Origin: Halomonas cupida
GTDB taxonomy: Bacteria; Pseudomonadota; Gammaproteobacteria; Pseudomonadales; Halomonadaceae
DNA length: 64,000 bases
Direction of reading: 5' to 3'
Assembly: GCF_900142755.1 (NCBI RefSeq)
Contig: NZ_FRCA01000010.1
Span: 62,001 to 126,000, forward strand
Below are positions 34,878 through 43,566 of the stretch, piece after piece. The notes under the pieces are model-generated. The model was not told the DNA's origin, did not search any database, and saw only the letters and a list, made by a program, of their open reading frames with translations. A program made the translations under genes and the position numbers. The first letter of the stretch is position 1; each line of letters starts with the position of its first letter.

Positions 34878-34908
34878 ACTATAAACCTTGTAGTAACTAC
34901 AGCTTCAA
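34878..34908 (-). promoter_or_regulatory. MerR-type promoter P1 (toward lspA), 19-bp spacer
   Basis: On the minus strand, TTGAAG (34903-34908) and TATAGT (34878-34883) are separated by 19 bp containing CTGTAGTTACTAC, the CadR/ZntR/PbrR-type dyad. It lies between lspA and the divergent merR gene. Confidence 0.8.
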
Positions 34909-34929
34909 GACGATGGGAGGATTTCTGGT

Positions 34930-35403
34930 ATGCCTTCAGCCAATCAAGTCATCAGCATTGGTGAGCTGGCACGGCGCACTAGCTGCAAGCCAGAAACCGT
35001 ACGCTACTACGAGCGTATTGGGTTGCTGCGCGATGCCTCGCGTACAGAAGGGGGGCAGCGTCGCTATGGGCAGGATGCCGTTCGACGCTTGACCTTTATC
35101 CGCCATGCCCGGGATTTCGGATTTTCGGTGGATGCGGTACGCGAGCTATTGGCCATGACCGACCAGCCCGATATGCCCTGCCATGAAGTCAATACCATTG
35201 CCCTGCATCACCTGGAAAAAGTCGAATCCCGTATACAGCGGCTCAGTGCGTTGCGTGATGAGCTTCAACGCATGGTTACCCAGTGCGACGGAGGTAGCGT
35301 GGAGAGTTGCCGCATCATTGAGGTGTTAAGCGATCATGAGTTATGCATCAGTGATGCTGTTCATGGAGGCGCCAATGATTTGGCTTGGACGCGGGAGTGT
35401 TAG
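34930..35403 (+). CDS. MerR-family metal-responsive regulator (CadR/ZntR/PbrR-like)
   Basis: The 157-residue protein has a MerR winged helix (ISIGELARRTSCKPETVRYYERIGLL), a long dimerisation helix and metal-site cysteines at 84 (with His85), 119, 127 and 139. This pattern fits Zn/Cd/Pb sensors better than Cu or Hg sensors. It is divergent from lspA and reads from its own side of the P1 region, with GGGAGG before the ATG. It probably activates both P1 and the second 19-bp-spacer promoter at 38273-38303. Confidence 0.85.
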   Translation: MPSANQVISIGELARRTSCKPETVRYYERIGLLRDASRTEGGQRRYGQDAVRRLTFIRHARDFGFSVDAVRELLAMTDQPDMPCHEVNTIALHHLEKVESRIQRLSALRDELQRMVTQCDGGSVESCRIIEVLSDHELCISDAVHGGANDLAWTREC

Positions 35404-35419
35404 GCGTCTTGTGTACTCT

Positions 35420-36202
35420 CTAGCCCAGTGAAACATCCAGAAACAGCATAAGCACCAGCCCGATCGAGAGGCCAAGAGTCGCTTTTTTCTGATGTCCGCT
35501 CCTGTGAGTCTCGGGAATGATTTCGTGGCTGACGACGTAGAGCATTGCCCCGGCAGCGAACGCCAACCCCCAGGGGAGTAGCACCTGTGACGTGCTGACG
35601 ATACCTGCACCCAACAGTCCTCCTGCAGGCTCCACCAGCCCCGTGAGAGCGGCAATCGACCATGATCTCCAACGTGAGTAGCCCACGCCAAGTAGCGACA
35701 CTGCAACGGCCAGACCTTCCGGAGCATTCTGCAGACCGATGCCAATGGCAAGTGGCATTCCTCCTTCAACACCCCCTGCGCCGAATGCCACCCCAACCGC
35801 CAAGCCTTCCGGGAGGTTGTGTATCGTAATGGCAATGATAAATAACCAGATTCGGCGAATGGAAGCCGCCTCCGGGCCTTCTCGCCCCTGTTGAAAGTGT
35901 TCGTGGGGAAGCAACTCGTTCAACAGCGCCACCATACCGATACCCAAAAGTATCGCCGCGCAGGCAATGGCCGCAGGCAGGATATTACCGCCATAGCGCA
36001 GCCCCGAGGCTTCAAGGGAAGGTATGATTAATGAAAAGAAGGAAGCGGCAAGCATGACGCCAGCGGCAAACCCGAGCGCCAGGTCGCGGATGCCGCGATT
36101 GGGATTGCGGGTAAACAATACAGGCAGCGCACCGATGGCTGTCATCAAGCCCGCAGTAAGGCTGGCAACAAACCCCAATGTGAGTGGAGACATGCTGTCC
36201 AT
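35420..36202 (-). CDS. ZIP-family divalent metal transporter (GufA/ZupT type)
   Basis: The 260-residue membrane protein has about eight segments. The TM4 metal motif is HNLPEGLAVGVAFG and the TM5 counterpart is LQNAPEGLAVAVSLLG, with Asn replacing the usual His. A short His-containing cytoplasmic loop (LPHEHFQQG) lies between. ZIP proteins move Zn2+ or other divalent ions into the cytoplasm. It is convergent with merR and 6 bp downstream of the M23 gene, suggesting an operon dsbA-like/M23/ZIP. Confidence 0.85.
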   Translation of the reverse strand: MDSMSPLTLGFVASLTAGLMTAIGALPVLFTRNPNRGIRDLALGFAAGVMLAASFFSLIIPSLEASGLRYGGNILPAAIACAAILLGIGMVALLNELLPHEHFQQGREGPEAASIRRIWLFIIAITIHNLPEGLAVGVAFGAGGVEGGMPLAIGIGLQNAPEGLAVAVSLLGVGYSRWRSWSIAALTGLVEPAGGLLGAGIVSTSQVLLPWGLAFAAGAMLYVVSHEIIPETHRSGHQKKATLGLSIGLVLMLFLDVSLG

Positions 36203-36208
36203 TAACCT

Positions 36209-37204
36209 TTACTCACTGAGTGCAGCCAGGCTGGGGTCGGTGGATGTTCCGATAATGCTCTGGAAACGTTCTCTTGCTTCATAAAGCACTTCCTGGTAAT
36301 TCTGCTGTTGATAAATTGTGCCAGAAAGAATGCGCTTTCCTTCTGTAAGAGGATCGACAGGGCGATCATTTACTCTTGTTTCATAATGCAGGTTAGGGCC
36401 CGTTGTTACACCTGAAGTACCTACCTCTCCCAGAATATCGCCACTATTTATGGTATCTCCTACGGCAAGACCGGAAGCAGATCGACTGAGGTGAGTATAG
36501 CGACTGATGGTGTCGGCATCGTGCTCTATTTCTATCACCAGTCCGTAACCAGAGCGACGACCGATAAATGCGACTCGCCCAGGGGCAGTGGCCATGATAG
36601 GTGTTCCGAGAGGTGCGGCAAGGTCGATGCCATTATGGCGACGAGCTCCTCCATAAACAGGGTGACGTCGTATACCAAAGCGAGACGTTAGTTGCGCATC
36701 CATGATTGGTGGTTGAAAGGAGTCAATAAGCATTTCATCCTTGAATAGTAGGACAGCATTGTTTTTTCCTTCTGAAACAATGAGCTCTATGTCCTGATCC
36801 TGGTTTGATAGCTTGGCATAGGTTAGGCGAGGTTCCGGCGGCTCATTATCATTAAGGTCGATATCTTTCTTCCATGATATTTGTAAGTTGTCACTCTCTG
36901 AAAGGTCAAGTGGTGGATCCTGAAGCCACTCAAGAACGGTTTCGAATTCTTCGGTAACACTTGAAGGTACTCCCTCGTCTTCCATGGAAACATCCAGGGA
37001 GGACACCGTGGATATTTCACGTCCAAAATCCAGAGTGATGACTCGAGGGTTGAGTGGGTTGGGTGAGCTGGCGCTCTGCCCCTGCTCAACGCTCTGCATT
37101 CCCTTGACTTTCGATGGGGAAAGCAGCAGCCTTTCCTGCCAGCTTGCCTCCACTGTTAATGGTTGTAGGATGATGAATCCTGCGAGCAGAAATTTCCTGT
37201 TCAC
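36209..37204 (-). CDS. Secreted M23 (LytM) peptidase-like protein with substituted catalytic His
   Basis: The 331-residue protein has a signal peptide (about 1-20), an unassigned N-terminal region and a C-terminal LytM domain (about 165-290). Zinc ligands His190 and Asp194 (RHNGID) and His273 are present, as is His238 (YTHLS). The usual HLH motif, however, reads GPNLHYE, with Asn271 in place of the catalytic His. It may be inactive, like EnvC or NlpD, or altered. The GTG start overlaps the dsbA-like stop by 4 bp. Lower GC than the phn genes. Confidence 0.75.
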   Translation of the reverse strand: MNRKFLLAGFIILQPLTVEASWQERLLLSPSKVKGMQSVEQGQSASSPNPLNPRVITLDFGREISTVSSLDVSMEDEGVPSSVTEEFETVLEWLQDPPLDLSESDNLQISWKKDIDLNDNEPPEPRLTYAKLSNQDQDIELIVSEGKNNAVLLFKDEMLIDSFQPPIMDAQLTSRFGIRRHPVYGGARRHNGIDLAAPLGTPIMATAPGRVAFIGRRSGYGLVIEIEHDADTISRYTHLSRSASGLAVGDTINSGDILGEVGTSGVTTGPNLHYETRVNDRPVDPLTEGKRILSGTIYQQQNYQEVLYEARERFQSIIGTSTDPSLAALSE

Positions 37205-37980
37205 TGGGTAACTTCCTCTTCAGATATATCTTCTACCTCACGCTTTACTGCATCAAATAACTCCTGCATGCCAAAGGGGGAAAGAAGTTCGCCATTGATA
37301 AAAAAAGTAGGAGTCTGAAGAACTTTATTTTTTCTCACATCATCCATGTCCTGATTGATTGTCGCCTGAACCTCTGGTGAATCGAGAAATGCTTCAGCGG
37401 ACGCCTGATCCAGTCCAGCTTGACTCGCAATATCCAGGATCGCCTGCTCATCAAAGCGACCATGAGATGCCCATTGCTCCTGGCGTGCAAGCAAGGTTTC
37501 CAGAACTGGCTCAAAAACATCCTGACGCCGAGCAGCCTCTAGTACGCGAATGGCAGTGTCAGAAATATCGCCGTGAAAAGATGTATAGCGCAGGACCAGT
37601 TGGACTTGTTCAGGGTAGGTGGCCAGAATTCTTTTGGTGAGAGGATAAAAGGCGCGGCAAGCTTCACAGGCCGGATCGAAAAATTCAACAATAGTCACCG
37701 GTGCATCTTCAGCACCCAGGATAGGGGAGTGTGGCCTTACGAGAGTGTTGTCGAATAGGCTTTCCATGTCAGCGAGTTGGTCCGGCTCCGTGTTGGAGAA
37801 TGCAGGTGCTGCCGCAGTCATGGAAATAGCGGTTAGTGTTAACGTTCCTGCGAATACCAGGTTGGCTGCACCAGAGATGTTTTTCTTGCTTGATGTCTGG
37901 CTGAGAAGTTTGATCAGGAAATGGCATGCAATAGTTTTATATTTTCCTGGTCTTGCAGCAGTAGTGTTGAATTTTATCAT
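37201..37980 (-). CDS. DsbA-family thioredoxin-like protein
   Basis: The 259-residue protein carries a thioredoxin motif PACEAC (Cys105, Cys108), the cis-Pro segment TPTFFINGE, and an inserted helical domain as in DsbA/DsbG-like oxidoreductases. A hydrophobic stretch (about 36-60, ending AAAPAFSN) looks like an internal signal preceded by an unusually long basic N-terminus. I chose the ATG at 37980 with AAGGAA upstream; an ATG 13 codons earlier lacks such a site. It heads the minus-strand operon with the M23 and ZIP genes. Confidence 0.75.
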   Translation of the reverse strand: MIKFNTTAARPGKYKTIACHFLIKLLSQTSSKKNISGAANLVFAGTLTLTAISMTAAAPAFSNTEPDQLADMESLFDNTLVRPHSPILGAEDAPVTIVEFFDPACEACRAFYPLTKRILATYPEQVQLVLRYTSFHGDISDTAIRVLEAARRQDVFEPVLETLLARQEQWASHGRFDEQAILDIASQAGLDQASAEAFLDSPEVQATINQDMDDVRKNKVLQTPTFFINGELLSPFGMQELFDAVKREVEDISEEEVTQ

Positions 37981-39223
37981 GTGTAATTTCCTTGTCGACG
38001 TTGTGGACGATGCTTTCAAGCTGTAGGTTTGAATGTGAAATTCTGATGTTTTTATATTATTTATTGCTTGTTCAGATATTTAGGATATTGACTGTCAGTT
38101 TGCCGCCGCTATATTCTCACCATGTACTGGTGTGGAGCCCTTGAGCGTTCATCGTGTGTCCGAGCCATCAAGCGCCTTTAGGGTGCTTGGTCCAGCACCC
38201 TGGCGCGTACCAGGGTTGATGTCGATGAATGGACAAGAGGCTCAGGCCTCTTCTAGTTCTTTTATAGCTACCACTATAAAACCTCTACCAGCTATAGATT
38301 CAATCCCCTTTCAGACCATTCTGACCGTCCTGATATTTTTGCAGATCTCATTTCTGGAGACGTGGCGGGGCTTATGCTGAAGAGACTCTCATCTATAGTT
38401 GGAATGCGCTCAGCTGGCTTGAGTGCTGCCGTGGGAATGAAGTGTTTTTCTTGTATTTCATATGCCACAGCGAAGTAGCGAGGTGAGGCGAGATGCTATG
38501 ACCGATCTAGCTACAGTGGATCGTCGGTCAGCGGTCACCGTATCTCAATCCGATGGGGATGGACGGTCAATGTGGAGTGCTAACGAAGCGTACCGGAGAC
38601 TGGTATGTCGTCCAGAAGTCTCGAATTGGCACAGTTGAGGCGTTGGATATAAAGCCTGGGTAGGTTGTGGAAGACATTCCACTGAAGCCCTCTCGGTGAA
38701 CGGGGTTCACGGCTGATTGCGTCGAACTCTCTGTGCTGGATATGAAATCGTCTTTATTCCTGCGTCCTGTGCACGTGCGGCTGGACGCCATTGCCTGTGT
38801 TGCTCTGTTCTCACTCCTGTCCCTGGACATCGGGGTGGGAGCATCATGGACCATGGACTGGGCTCGTAGTTTGTTGCGTTGCTTGGCGTCATCAAGGCTT
38901 TTCTGGTGGCACTGTGCTGTGTTCCCATGACAAGTAACCCCAGATGGTCACCTACTCCATCAACCCGGTGTTGGTGCTGCGCCCCTGCTGGTGGTGTTTA
39001 TTTCCTGGAAGCAGATGCTGGCCATTTCGGGCACCGCGCTCGGCGTGTTCGCAGGCGCCATTTGTGCCATGGGGCTGCAGGGGCGTGATATGCGGCGGTG
39101 ATGAACGTCGCCTTCCATGTCTCGTTCTGGAAGCTGACAGCTTAACCCCGGCGAGGCATGATTCAGTCTGCTGGCTGATTCGGCATCGCACTGCGCTCAT
39201 TCCGGCGTGAGATGTTACAGGCG
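37981..39223. other. Long region with decayed sequence between the metal island and nhaC
   Basis: About 1.2 kb without an intact gene. At 38273-38303 is a MerR-type promoter. From about 38860 to 39101 the DNA encodes broken pieces of a hydrophobic protein: LLGVIKAFLVALC, then MVTYSINPVLV and, after a frameshift near 38972, AAPLLVVFISWKQMLAISG to a stop at 39099-39101. This looks like a dead membrane-transporter gene of unrecognised family. The remaining 38304-38860 shows nothing I can name. Confidence 0.55.
38273..38303 (-). promoter_or_regulatory. MerR-type promoter P2 (toward the DsbA-like operon), 19-bp spacer
   Basis: On the minus strand, TTGAAT (38298-38303) and TATAGT (38273-38278) are 19 bp apart. 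The spacer CTATAGCTGGTAGAGGTTT closely matches that of P1. It is about 290 bp upstream of the dsbA-like start. Confidence 0.65.
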
Positions 39224-39252
39224 TTGACAGTCACTCCAGCTGAGTGTTGTAT
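39224..39252 (+). promoter_or_regulatory. Sigma-70-type promoter of nhaC
   Basis: TTGACA (39224-39229), a 17-bp spacer and TTGTAT (39247-39252) lie 40 bp upstream of the start codon. Confidence 0.6.
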
Positions 39253-39291
39253 GCATCATTCAAAAAATCGATATTATCCGCTGGAGACTGA

Positions 39292-40812
39292 ATGATGGAG
39301 CACATGGGGATCGTTTCGCTGGTTCCGCCATTATTGGCAATCATACTGGCGGTAGCCTTCAGGAACGTTATCCTGTCGCTGTTTCTGGGTCTGTTTGCCG
39401 GGCTGCTGATACTTTCCGGCGGTAATCCGATCAGTGCGACGACCGGTACCATCCGCGACTATCTCTCCCCCCAACTGACCGATAGCTACAATGCGGCAGT
39501 GATTGTATTACTGTTCTTCATAGGCGGTTTCGTGGCGCTGGTCGAGCACTCCGGTGGGGGAGCCGCACTGGCCTCGCGCACCATCAAGTACATCAACACT
39601 CGTGCCAAGACCCAGATTTCTGCCTGGGCGGGTGGTCTGTTGATCTTCTTCTCCGATATGGGCACGCCGCTGATCGTGGGGCCGGTGTTCGAGAAGCTGT
39701 TCGACAAGGTCAGGGTCTCGCGTGAGAAGCTGGCCTGGATTCTCGACTCGACCTCGTCACCGGTCGCGATCCTGATTCCGTTCATCGGCTGGGGTATCTA
39801 TGTGATGGGCCTGATCCGTGAGGAACTGGATCGGCTCGGCAATAACCTTTCCGAGTTCGACGTCTTCGTTCAGGCGATTCCCTTCCAGTTCTACGCCATC
39901 CTCACGGTAGTCTCGATTCCGGTTGTCGCTCTGCTGGGTGTGGATTTCGGTGCCATGGCGAAAGCCGACCGGCGCGTGCGTGAAACCGGCGAACTCTACT
40001 GGGCGACCTCCCGGCCGCTGCGCAACATCGATCGTCATGCCGATGGTGCCGTCCCGGAAAGCCATCCGATGCTGATCTGGCTGCCGTTGCTGGTGCTGTT
40101 TGTCACCCTGTTCAGTCTGTTGGTGGCCAAGGGCTTTCCGGTCGAACCGGTGCCGGGGAGTGAGTTCCGGGTTGCGCTGAGTACGGCCTATCTATTTGCC
40201 GCGGTGGTGCTGGTTGGCCTGATGCTGATTCACCGGGTACAGAGCTTCAATGACATCTTCAACACCTATATGGGTGGCATGCGCAAGATGGTCGGCGTAG
40301 TGATGATCCTGGTGCTGGCCTGGGCGCTGGGCTCGTTGCTCAGCGAAATGGGGACCGCCAACTATATTGTCGAAGTGCTCAAGGGTAATATTCCCGGTTA
40401 TATCGTACCGGCGATCATCTTCCTCTCTGCTGCTGGCATGTCATTTGCCACCGGCAGCTCCTGGGGAACCTTTGCCATCATGCTGCCATTGGCGATACCC
40501 ATGGCCTTCGGTCTGGACGCTCCGCTGCTGGTCTGCGTCGGGGCAGTGCTGTCGGGAGGTATCTTCGGAGATCACTGTTCGCCGATTTCGGACTCGACGA
40601 TCCTGGCCTCGACCGGCGCTGGTTGTGACCATATCGATCATGTTCGCACACAGCTTCCCTATGCCCTGACCAACGGCAGCATTGCGCTGGGATCCTTTGT
40701 GGTCGCTGGCATTACCCAGAGCGCATGGACCGTCGTCCTCAGTGCCCTGTGCATGATGGCGGTCTTTGCTGCGGCGGCACGGTTCACACCAGTACCGGCA
40801 ACCGCACGCTGA
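39292..40812 (+). CDS. NhaC-family Na+/H+ antiporter
   Basis: The 506-residue protein has about eleven membrane segments. The motifs FFIGGFVALVEHSGG, GLLIFFSDMGTPLIVGP and GGIFGDHCSPISDSTILASTGAGCDH are typical of NhaC-type sodium/proton (or related amino-acid/sodium) antiporters. It should export Na+ at the inner membrane, useful to a halophile. The ATG at 39292 follows TGGAG; ATG codons at 39295 and 39304 are alternatives. A strong hairpin terminator follows. Confidence 0.85.
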   Translation: MMEHMGIVSLVPPLLAIILAVAFRNVILSLFLGLFAGLLILSGGNPISATTGTIRDYLSPQLTDSYNAAVIVLLFFIGGFVALVEHSGGGAALASRTIKYINTRAKTQISAWAGGLLIFFSDMGTPLIVGPVFEKLFDKVRVSREKLAWILDSTSSPVAILIPFIGWGIYVMGLIREELDRLGNNLSEFDVFVQAIPFQFYAILTVVSIPVVALLGVDFGAMAKADRRVRETGELYWATSRPLRNIDRHADGAVPESHPMLIWLPLLVLFVTLFSLLVAKGFPVEPVPGSEFRVALSTAYLFAAVVLVGLMLIHRVQSFNDIFNTYMGGMRKMVGVVMILVLAWALGSLLSEMGTANYIVEVLKGNIPGYIVPAIIFLSAAGMSFATGSSWGTFAIMLPLAIPMAFGLDAPLLVCVGAVLSGGIFGDHCSPISDSTILASTGAGCDHIDHVRTQLPYALTNGSIALGSFVVAGITQSAWTVVLSALCMMAVFAAAARFTPVPATAR

Positions 40813-40826
40813 ACGTTGCGACTCTG

Positions 40827-40864
40827 CCGATCAGTACCTGCCGTGTTCGGCAGGCACTGATCGG
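40827..40864 (+). terminator. Terminator hairpin after nhaC
   Basis: A 17-bp stem (CCGATCAGTACCTGCCG and its near-complement, one mismatch) encloses a TGTT loop. There is no long T run; the 169-bp repeat begins six bases later. Confidence 0.65.
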
Positions 40865-40869
40865 CGCTA

Positions 40870-41038
40870 TTAACATGGCAATCAAATAGCTCATCCTGAT
40901 CGATTTGATTATCGTCCGCACCACACTGGCGCAGATGCGTGGATCTGCTGGTGTGGTGCGGTCTCGCGTCGGCCTGATGGCCGACGGCGGCACGTCCCTG
41001 TGCCGCCATTAACCCAACATGAAAGCATGCCGGGTTAA
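40870..41038 (-). repeat. 169-bp structured repeat, copy B (inverted)
   Basis: Same length and hairpin series as copies A and C but in opposite orientation, flanked by TA on both sides. Its terminal TTAA supplies the stop codon of the truncated hydrolase frame (TAA at 41035-41037, minus strand). Confidence 0.9.
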
Positions 41039-41290
41039 TACTGGCCTTCGGGCGCCATCATTCCAATGCGCACCATCCATTCCTTGAACAGTTCCGGCCA
41101 GTAGCGCGCCGGGAGTTCCGGCTCCCTGGCGAGGGCGAAGCCATGTCCGCCACCGCGGAAGATGTGCAGCTCTGTCTTCACCCCAGCGGTGTGTAACGCG
41201 CTATAGAAGCGCATGGCATTCAACAGCGTGCGGCCGGCATGAAAGACTCTGATTCCTTGCCTGACCAGCACCTGAGCAGTGTTTCGGCCT
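41035..41290 (-). pseudogene. C-terminal fragment of an alpha/beta hydrolase
   Basis: The minus strand reads LLNAMRFYSALHTAGVKTEL then HIFRGGGHGFALA, the conserved end of secreted xylan-esterase/dienelactone-type hydrolases (catalytic His in GGHGF). The nucleophile and core are missing. The frame upstream runs into the end of the lactonase gene on the same strand. It is truncated at its own 5' side and ends at the 169-bp repeat. Confidence 0.65.
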
Positions 41291-41350
41291 TCCTTGTAGA
41301 TAGCAATACTCCGGTAGCCGCCTCTGGGCCGGGGGACCACCAGCCTGTAT

Positions 41351-42364
41351 TCAGCGTGGTTGCCGGAAGGTAATCCAGTCCGGGCTGTCACCGACCCTGA
41401 GCCGTGCAGTTTGTTGCAGCTCTCCATCCTGGAGGCGCCAGGCCGCGATATGGCCTGACTTCTGTCCGGCTGCTACCAGGAACTGTCCCGTGGGATCGGT
41501 GGCGAAGCCGCGTGGCTGCTGTTCGATCTCGTGCTCGGCGTGGTAGTTCAGCTCGCCTGTGGTGACGTTAATGCGGAAAGTCGTCAGCAGGGAGCTATTG
41601 CGTTCGCATGCATACAGGAAGTGACCACAGGGGCTGATATGGATGTCGGAAGCCCAGTAGCCGTCGTGATTGCCCTTGCTGATATGGACACGTTGGAGGG
41701 TGGCCATCGCAGCGCTGTCGGCATCGTAGCTCAGGGTAGTGATCGAGCCATCGAGCTCGCCGAGCACATAAAGTCTGTTGCCCTCGCTATTGAATACGTA
41801 ATGCCTGGGCCCTGTGCCAGCGGGAAACTCGACGGTGGCAGGAGCACCGAGCGGAGTCGACTCGTTGCCCAGCGGGAAGACATAGAGTCGGTCGCCGCCG
41901 AGGCTGGAAGCAATGATATGGCCACCGCCAGGGGCTTCGAGGATGGCATGGGCGTGAGGCTCGGTGGCAATAGTCTGTAGATGCCGGGCCACCATGCCAT
42001 CGTTATCAATGGCATGGGCGCTGACCAGGTTGTCGCCATAGGAGGCGGTGAACAGGTACCGGCCAAGGCTATCGGTGGACAGATAGGCCATGCTGGCGTC
42101 GAGCGGAGTATTGCCGCGATGGGTCAACTGACCATCGCCCCCTACATCCAGTGTTGCCACGAACAGCGGCTCACCACGAGAGGCTGCGTACAGCCGTTGG
42201 CCGGAGGGGGATAGTGCCAGTGGCAGAGACCCACCTTCACGAATCAGGCCAGGCAGACGAAGATTCTGACGTGGTACCAGTTCTCCATCGGTGAGGTTCA
42301 GCTCCACCGTCCATATTTCGCCACTGCCGGCGCAACCGACGTAGAGGGAGGTGTATTCACTCAT
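41351..42364 (-). CDS. pgl: Lactonase family seven-bladed beta-propeller (6-phosphogluconolactonase-like)
   Basis: The 337-residue protein has repeated blade sequences (LALSPSGQRLYAASRG, LSTDSLGRYLFTASYG, ISPCGHFLYACERN, TDPTGQFLVAAGQ) and the segment GTGPRHYVFNSEGNRLYVLGELDGSI typical of the YbhE/Pgl family. It may hydrolyse 6-phosphogluconolactone or another sugar lactone. No signal peptide, so cytoplasmic. Its last codons overlap an unrelated hydrolase fossil frame. Confidence 0.8.
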   Translation of the reverse strand: MSEYTSLYVGCAGSGEIWTVELNLTDGELVPRQNLRLPGLIREGGSLPLALSPSGQRLYAASRGEPLFVATLDVGGDGQLTHRGNTPLDASMAYLSTDSLGRYLFTASYGDNLVSAHAIDNDGMVARHLQTIATEPHAHAILEAPGGGHIIASSLGGDRLYVFPLGNESTPLGAPATVEFPAGTGPRHYVFNSEGNRLYVLGELDGSITTLSYDADSAAMATLQRVHISKGNHDGYWASDIHISPCGHFLYACERNSSLLTTFRINVTTGELNYHAEHEIEQQPRGFATDPTGQFLVAAGQKSGHIAAWRLQDGELQQTARLRVGDSPDWITFRQPR

Positions 42365-42534
42365 GGCAGCAAGGGTCCTGTAATGCGGAATGACATTCTG
42401 TATCAGGATAGCCGTGGTTCCTCAGCGACCTGGGGAGCCTCAGTTCTCCGGCATCCTGCCGGGAATCGAGCGGGAATGACGTACATGTGGTGACCGCCAG
42501 TCCGTCTGTTCCACCTGTGAGTCGATGAAGCGCC

Positions 42535-42563
42535 ATTGTTGTGGCCGTGATGGGCACAACAAT
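42535..42563. promoter_or_regulatory. Candidate operator dyad
   Basis: ATTGTTGTG (42535-42543) and CACAACAAT (42555-42563) are perfect inverted repeats separated by 11 bp. The dyad sits next to AT-rich sequence 170 bp upstream of the lactonase start. Confidence 0.45.
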
Positions 42564-42698
42564 GTAATACATATTATCTATATAGAATGATTCTTTGGTC
42601 GTAATCTGCTCGGATTGCTGTTCGCTTCCCGCAGCAGGAAACGCATGCCCGTATTACAACAGAGCTGATGGAGGTGCAGCAGAGCTGATTGAGGCAGG

Positions 42699-42720
42699 GG
42701 CCGCAGGTGAGCCTGCGGCC
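42699..42720. terminator. Putative terminator hairpin beyond the aldo-keto reductase
   Basis: GGCCGCAGG and CCTGCGGCC form a perfect 9-bp stem around TGAG. The T-rich side is on the plus strand. Confidence 0.45.
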
Positions 42721-42753
42721 TCTTCGTTACGGTCTTTTCATTGCCACCGAACG

Positions 42754-43566
42754 CTACTGCTGATCCCACTCGGGCGCAAAGTCCGGGCTGGCAATGCGCT
42801 CGCCGCGATCCAGTTCGGAAATGGCTGCCATATCGTCGTCACCCAGTGTCAGCTGGAGGGCCTCGATGTTGCTCTGGATGTTGCGCTCCTTCGTCGAGGA
42901 AGGAATGGTGGCAATGCCCAACTGATTCAGCCAGGCAATGGTCACCTGGGCGGGAGTGGCACCGTGGCGCTCGGCAATCTGCTTCAGGGTCCCGTCCTGC
43001 ATGACCTTGCCCACGGCCAGCGGCATGAAGGCAGTCACGGTAATACCCAGCTTTCGGCAATGCTCGACCAGGGCACGGTTCTGCAGGAAAGGGTGCACCT
43101 CGATCTGATTGGTGACGATCTCGTCATTGCCGAGAATTTCCACGGCCTCGCTGAGCTGTGCGATGGTGAAATTGGATACCCCGATGTTGCGAGCCTTGCC
43201 GGATACCTTCACGTCCTTGAGGGCGGTGAGATAGTCACGCATCGGCACTTCATCATTGGGTGATGGCCAGTGAATCAGCAGCAGGTCGACATGCTCGGTG
43301 GCGAGTCGGGACAGACTTTCATCGACACTGAGCTTCAACTCCTGTGGCTCGAGCCGGTCCCACCATACCTTGGTGGTCAGGAATATCTCAGAACGCGGCA
43401 CCGAACTGGCCGCAATGGCGGCGCCCACGTCCTGTTCATTGCCATAGAACTGGGCGGTATCGAGGTGGCGATAGCCATGTTTCAGCGCACTGTCGATGGC
43501 AAGGCGCAGGGTGTCACCTTCCAGGCGATAGGTGCCGAGTCCGGGATTGGGAAAGGGATATGACAT
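42754..43566 (-). CDS. Aldo/keto reductase (DkgB-like)
   Basis: The 270-residue TIM-barrel enzyme has the AKR catalytic tetrad Asp36 and Tyr41 (LDTAQFYGNE), Lys66 (TTKVWW) and His99 (LIHWP). It also has the NADPH-binding signature AERHGATPAQVTIAWL and IPSSTKERNIQSN. It resembles 2,5-diketo-D-gluconate reductase B and likely reduces methylglyoxal or other aldehydes/ketones. It stands alone on the minus strand. Confidence 0.88.
   Translation of the reverse strand: MSYPFPNPGLGTYRLEGDTLRLAIDSALKHGYRHLDTAQFYGNEQDVGAAIAASSVPRSEIFLTTKVWWDRLEPQELKLSVDESLSRLATEHVDLLLIHWPSPNDEVPMRDYLTALKDVKVSGKARNIGVSNFTIAQLSEAVEILGNDEIVTNQIEVHPFLQNRALVEHCRKLGITVTAFMPLAVGKVMQDGTLKQIAERHGATPAQVTIAWLNQLGIATIPSSTKERNIQSNIEALQLTLGDDDMAAISELDRGERIASPDFAPEWDQQ

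Larger units (their letters stand above)
42365..42753. other. Intergenic region upstream of the lactonase gene
   Basis: No ORF. It contains a perfect 9-bp inverted repeat around 11 bp (42535-42563), an AT-rich stretch (42565-42600) that could hold the lactonase promoter, and a hairpin at 42699-42720 near the 3' end of the aldo-keto reductase gene. Confidence 0.5.

Noticed and set aside
38567-38854. Minus-strand ORF in the decayed region
   Set aside because: Low-complexity Ser/Thr/Arg translation with no ribosome-binding site and no recognisable motif.
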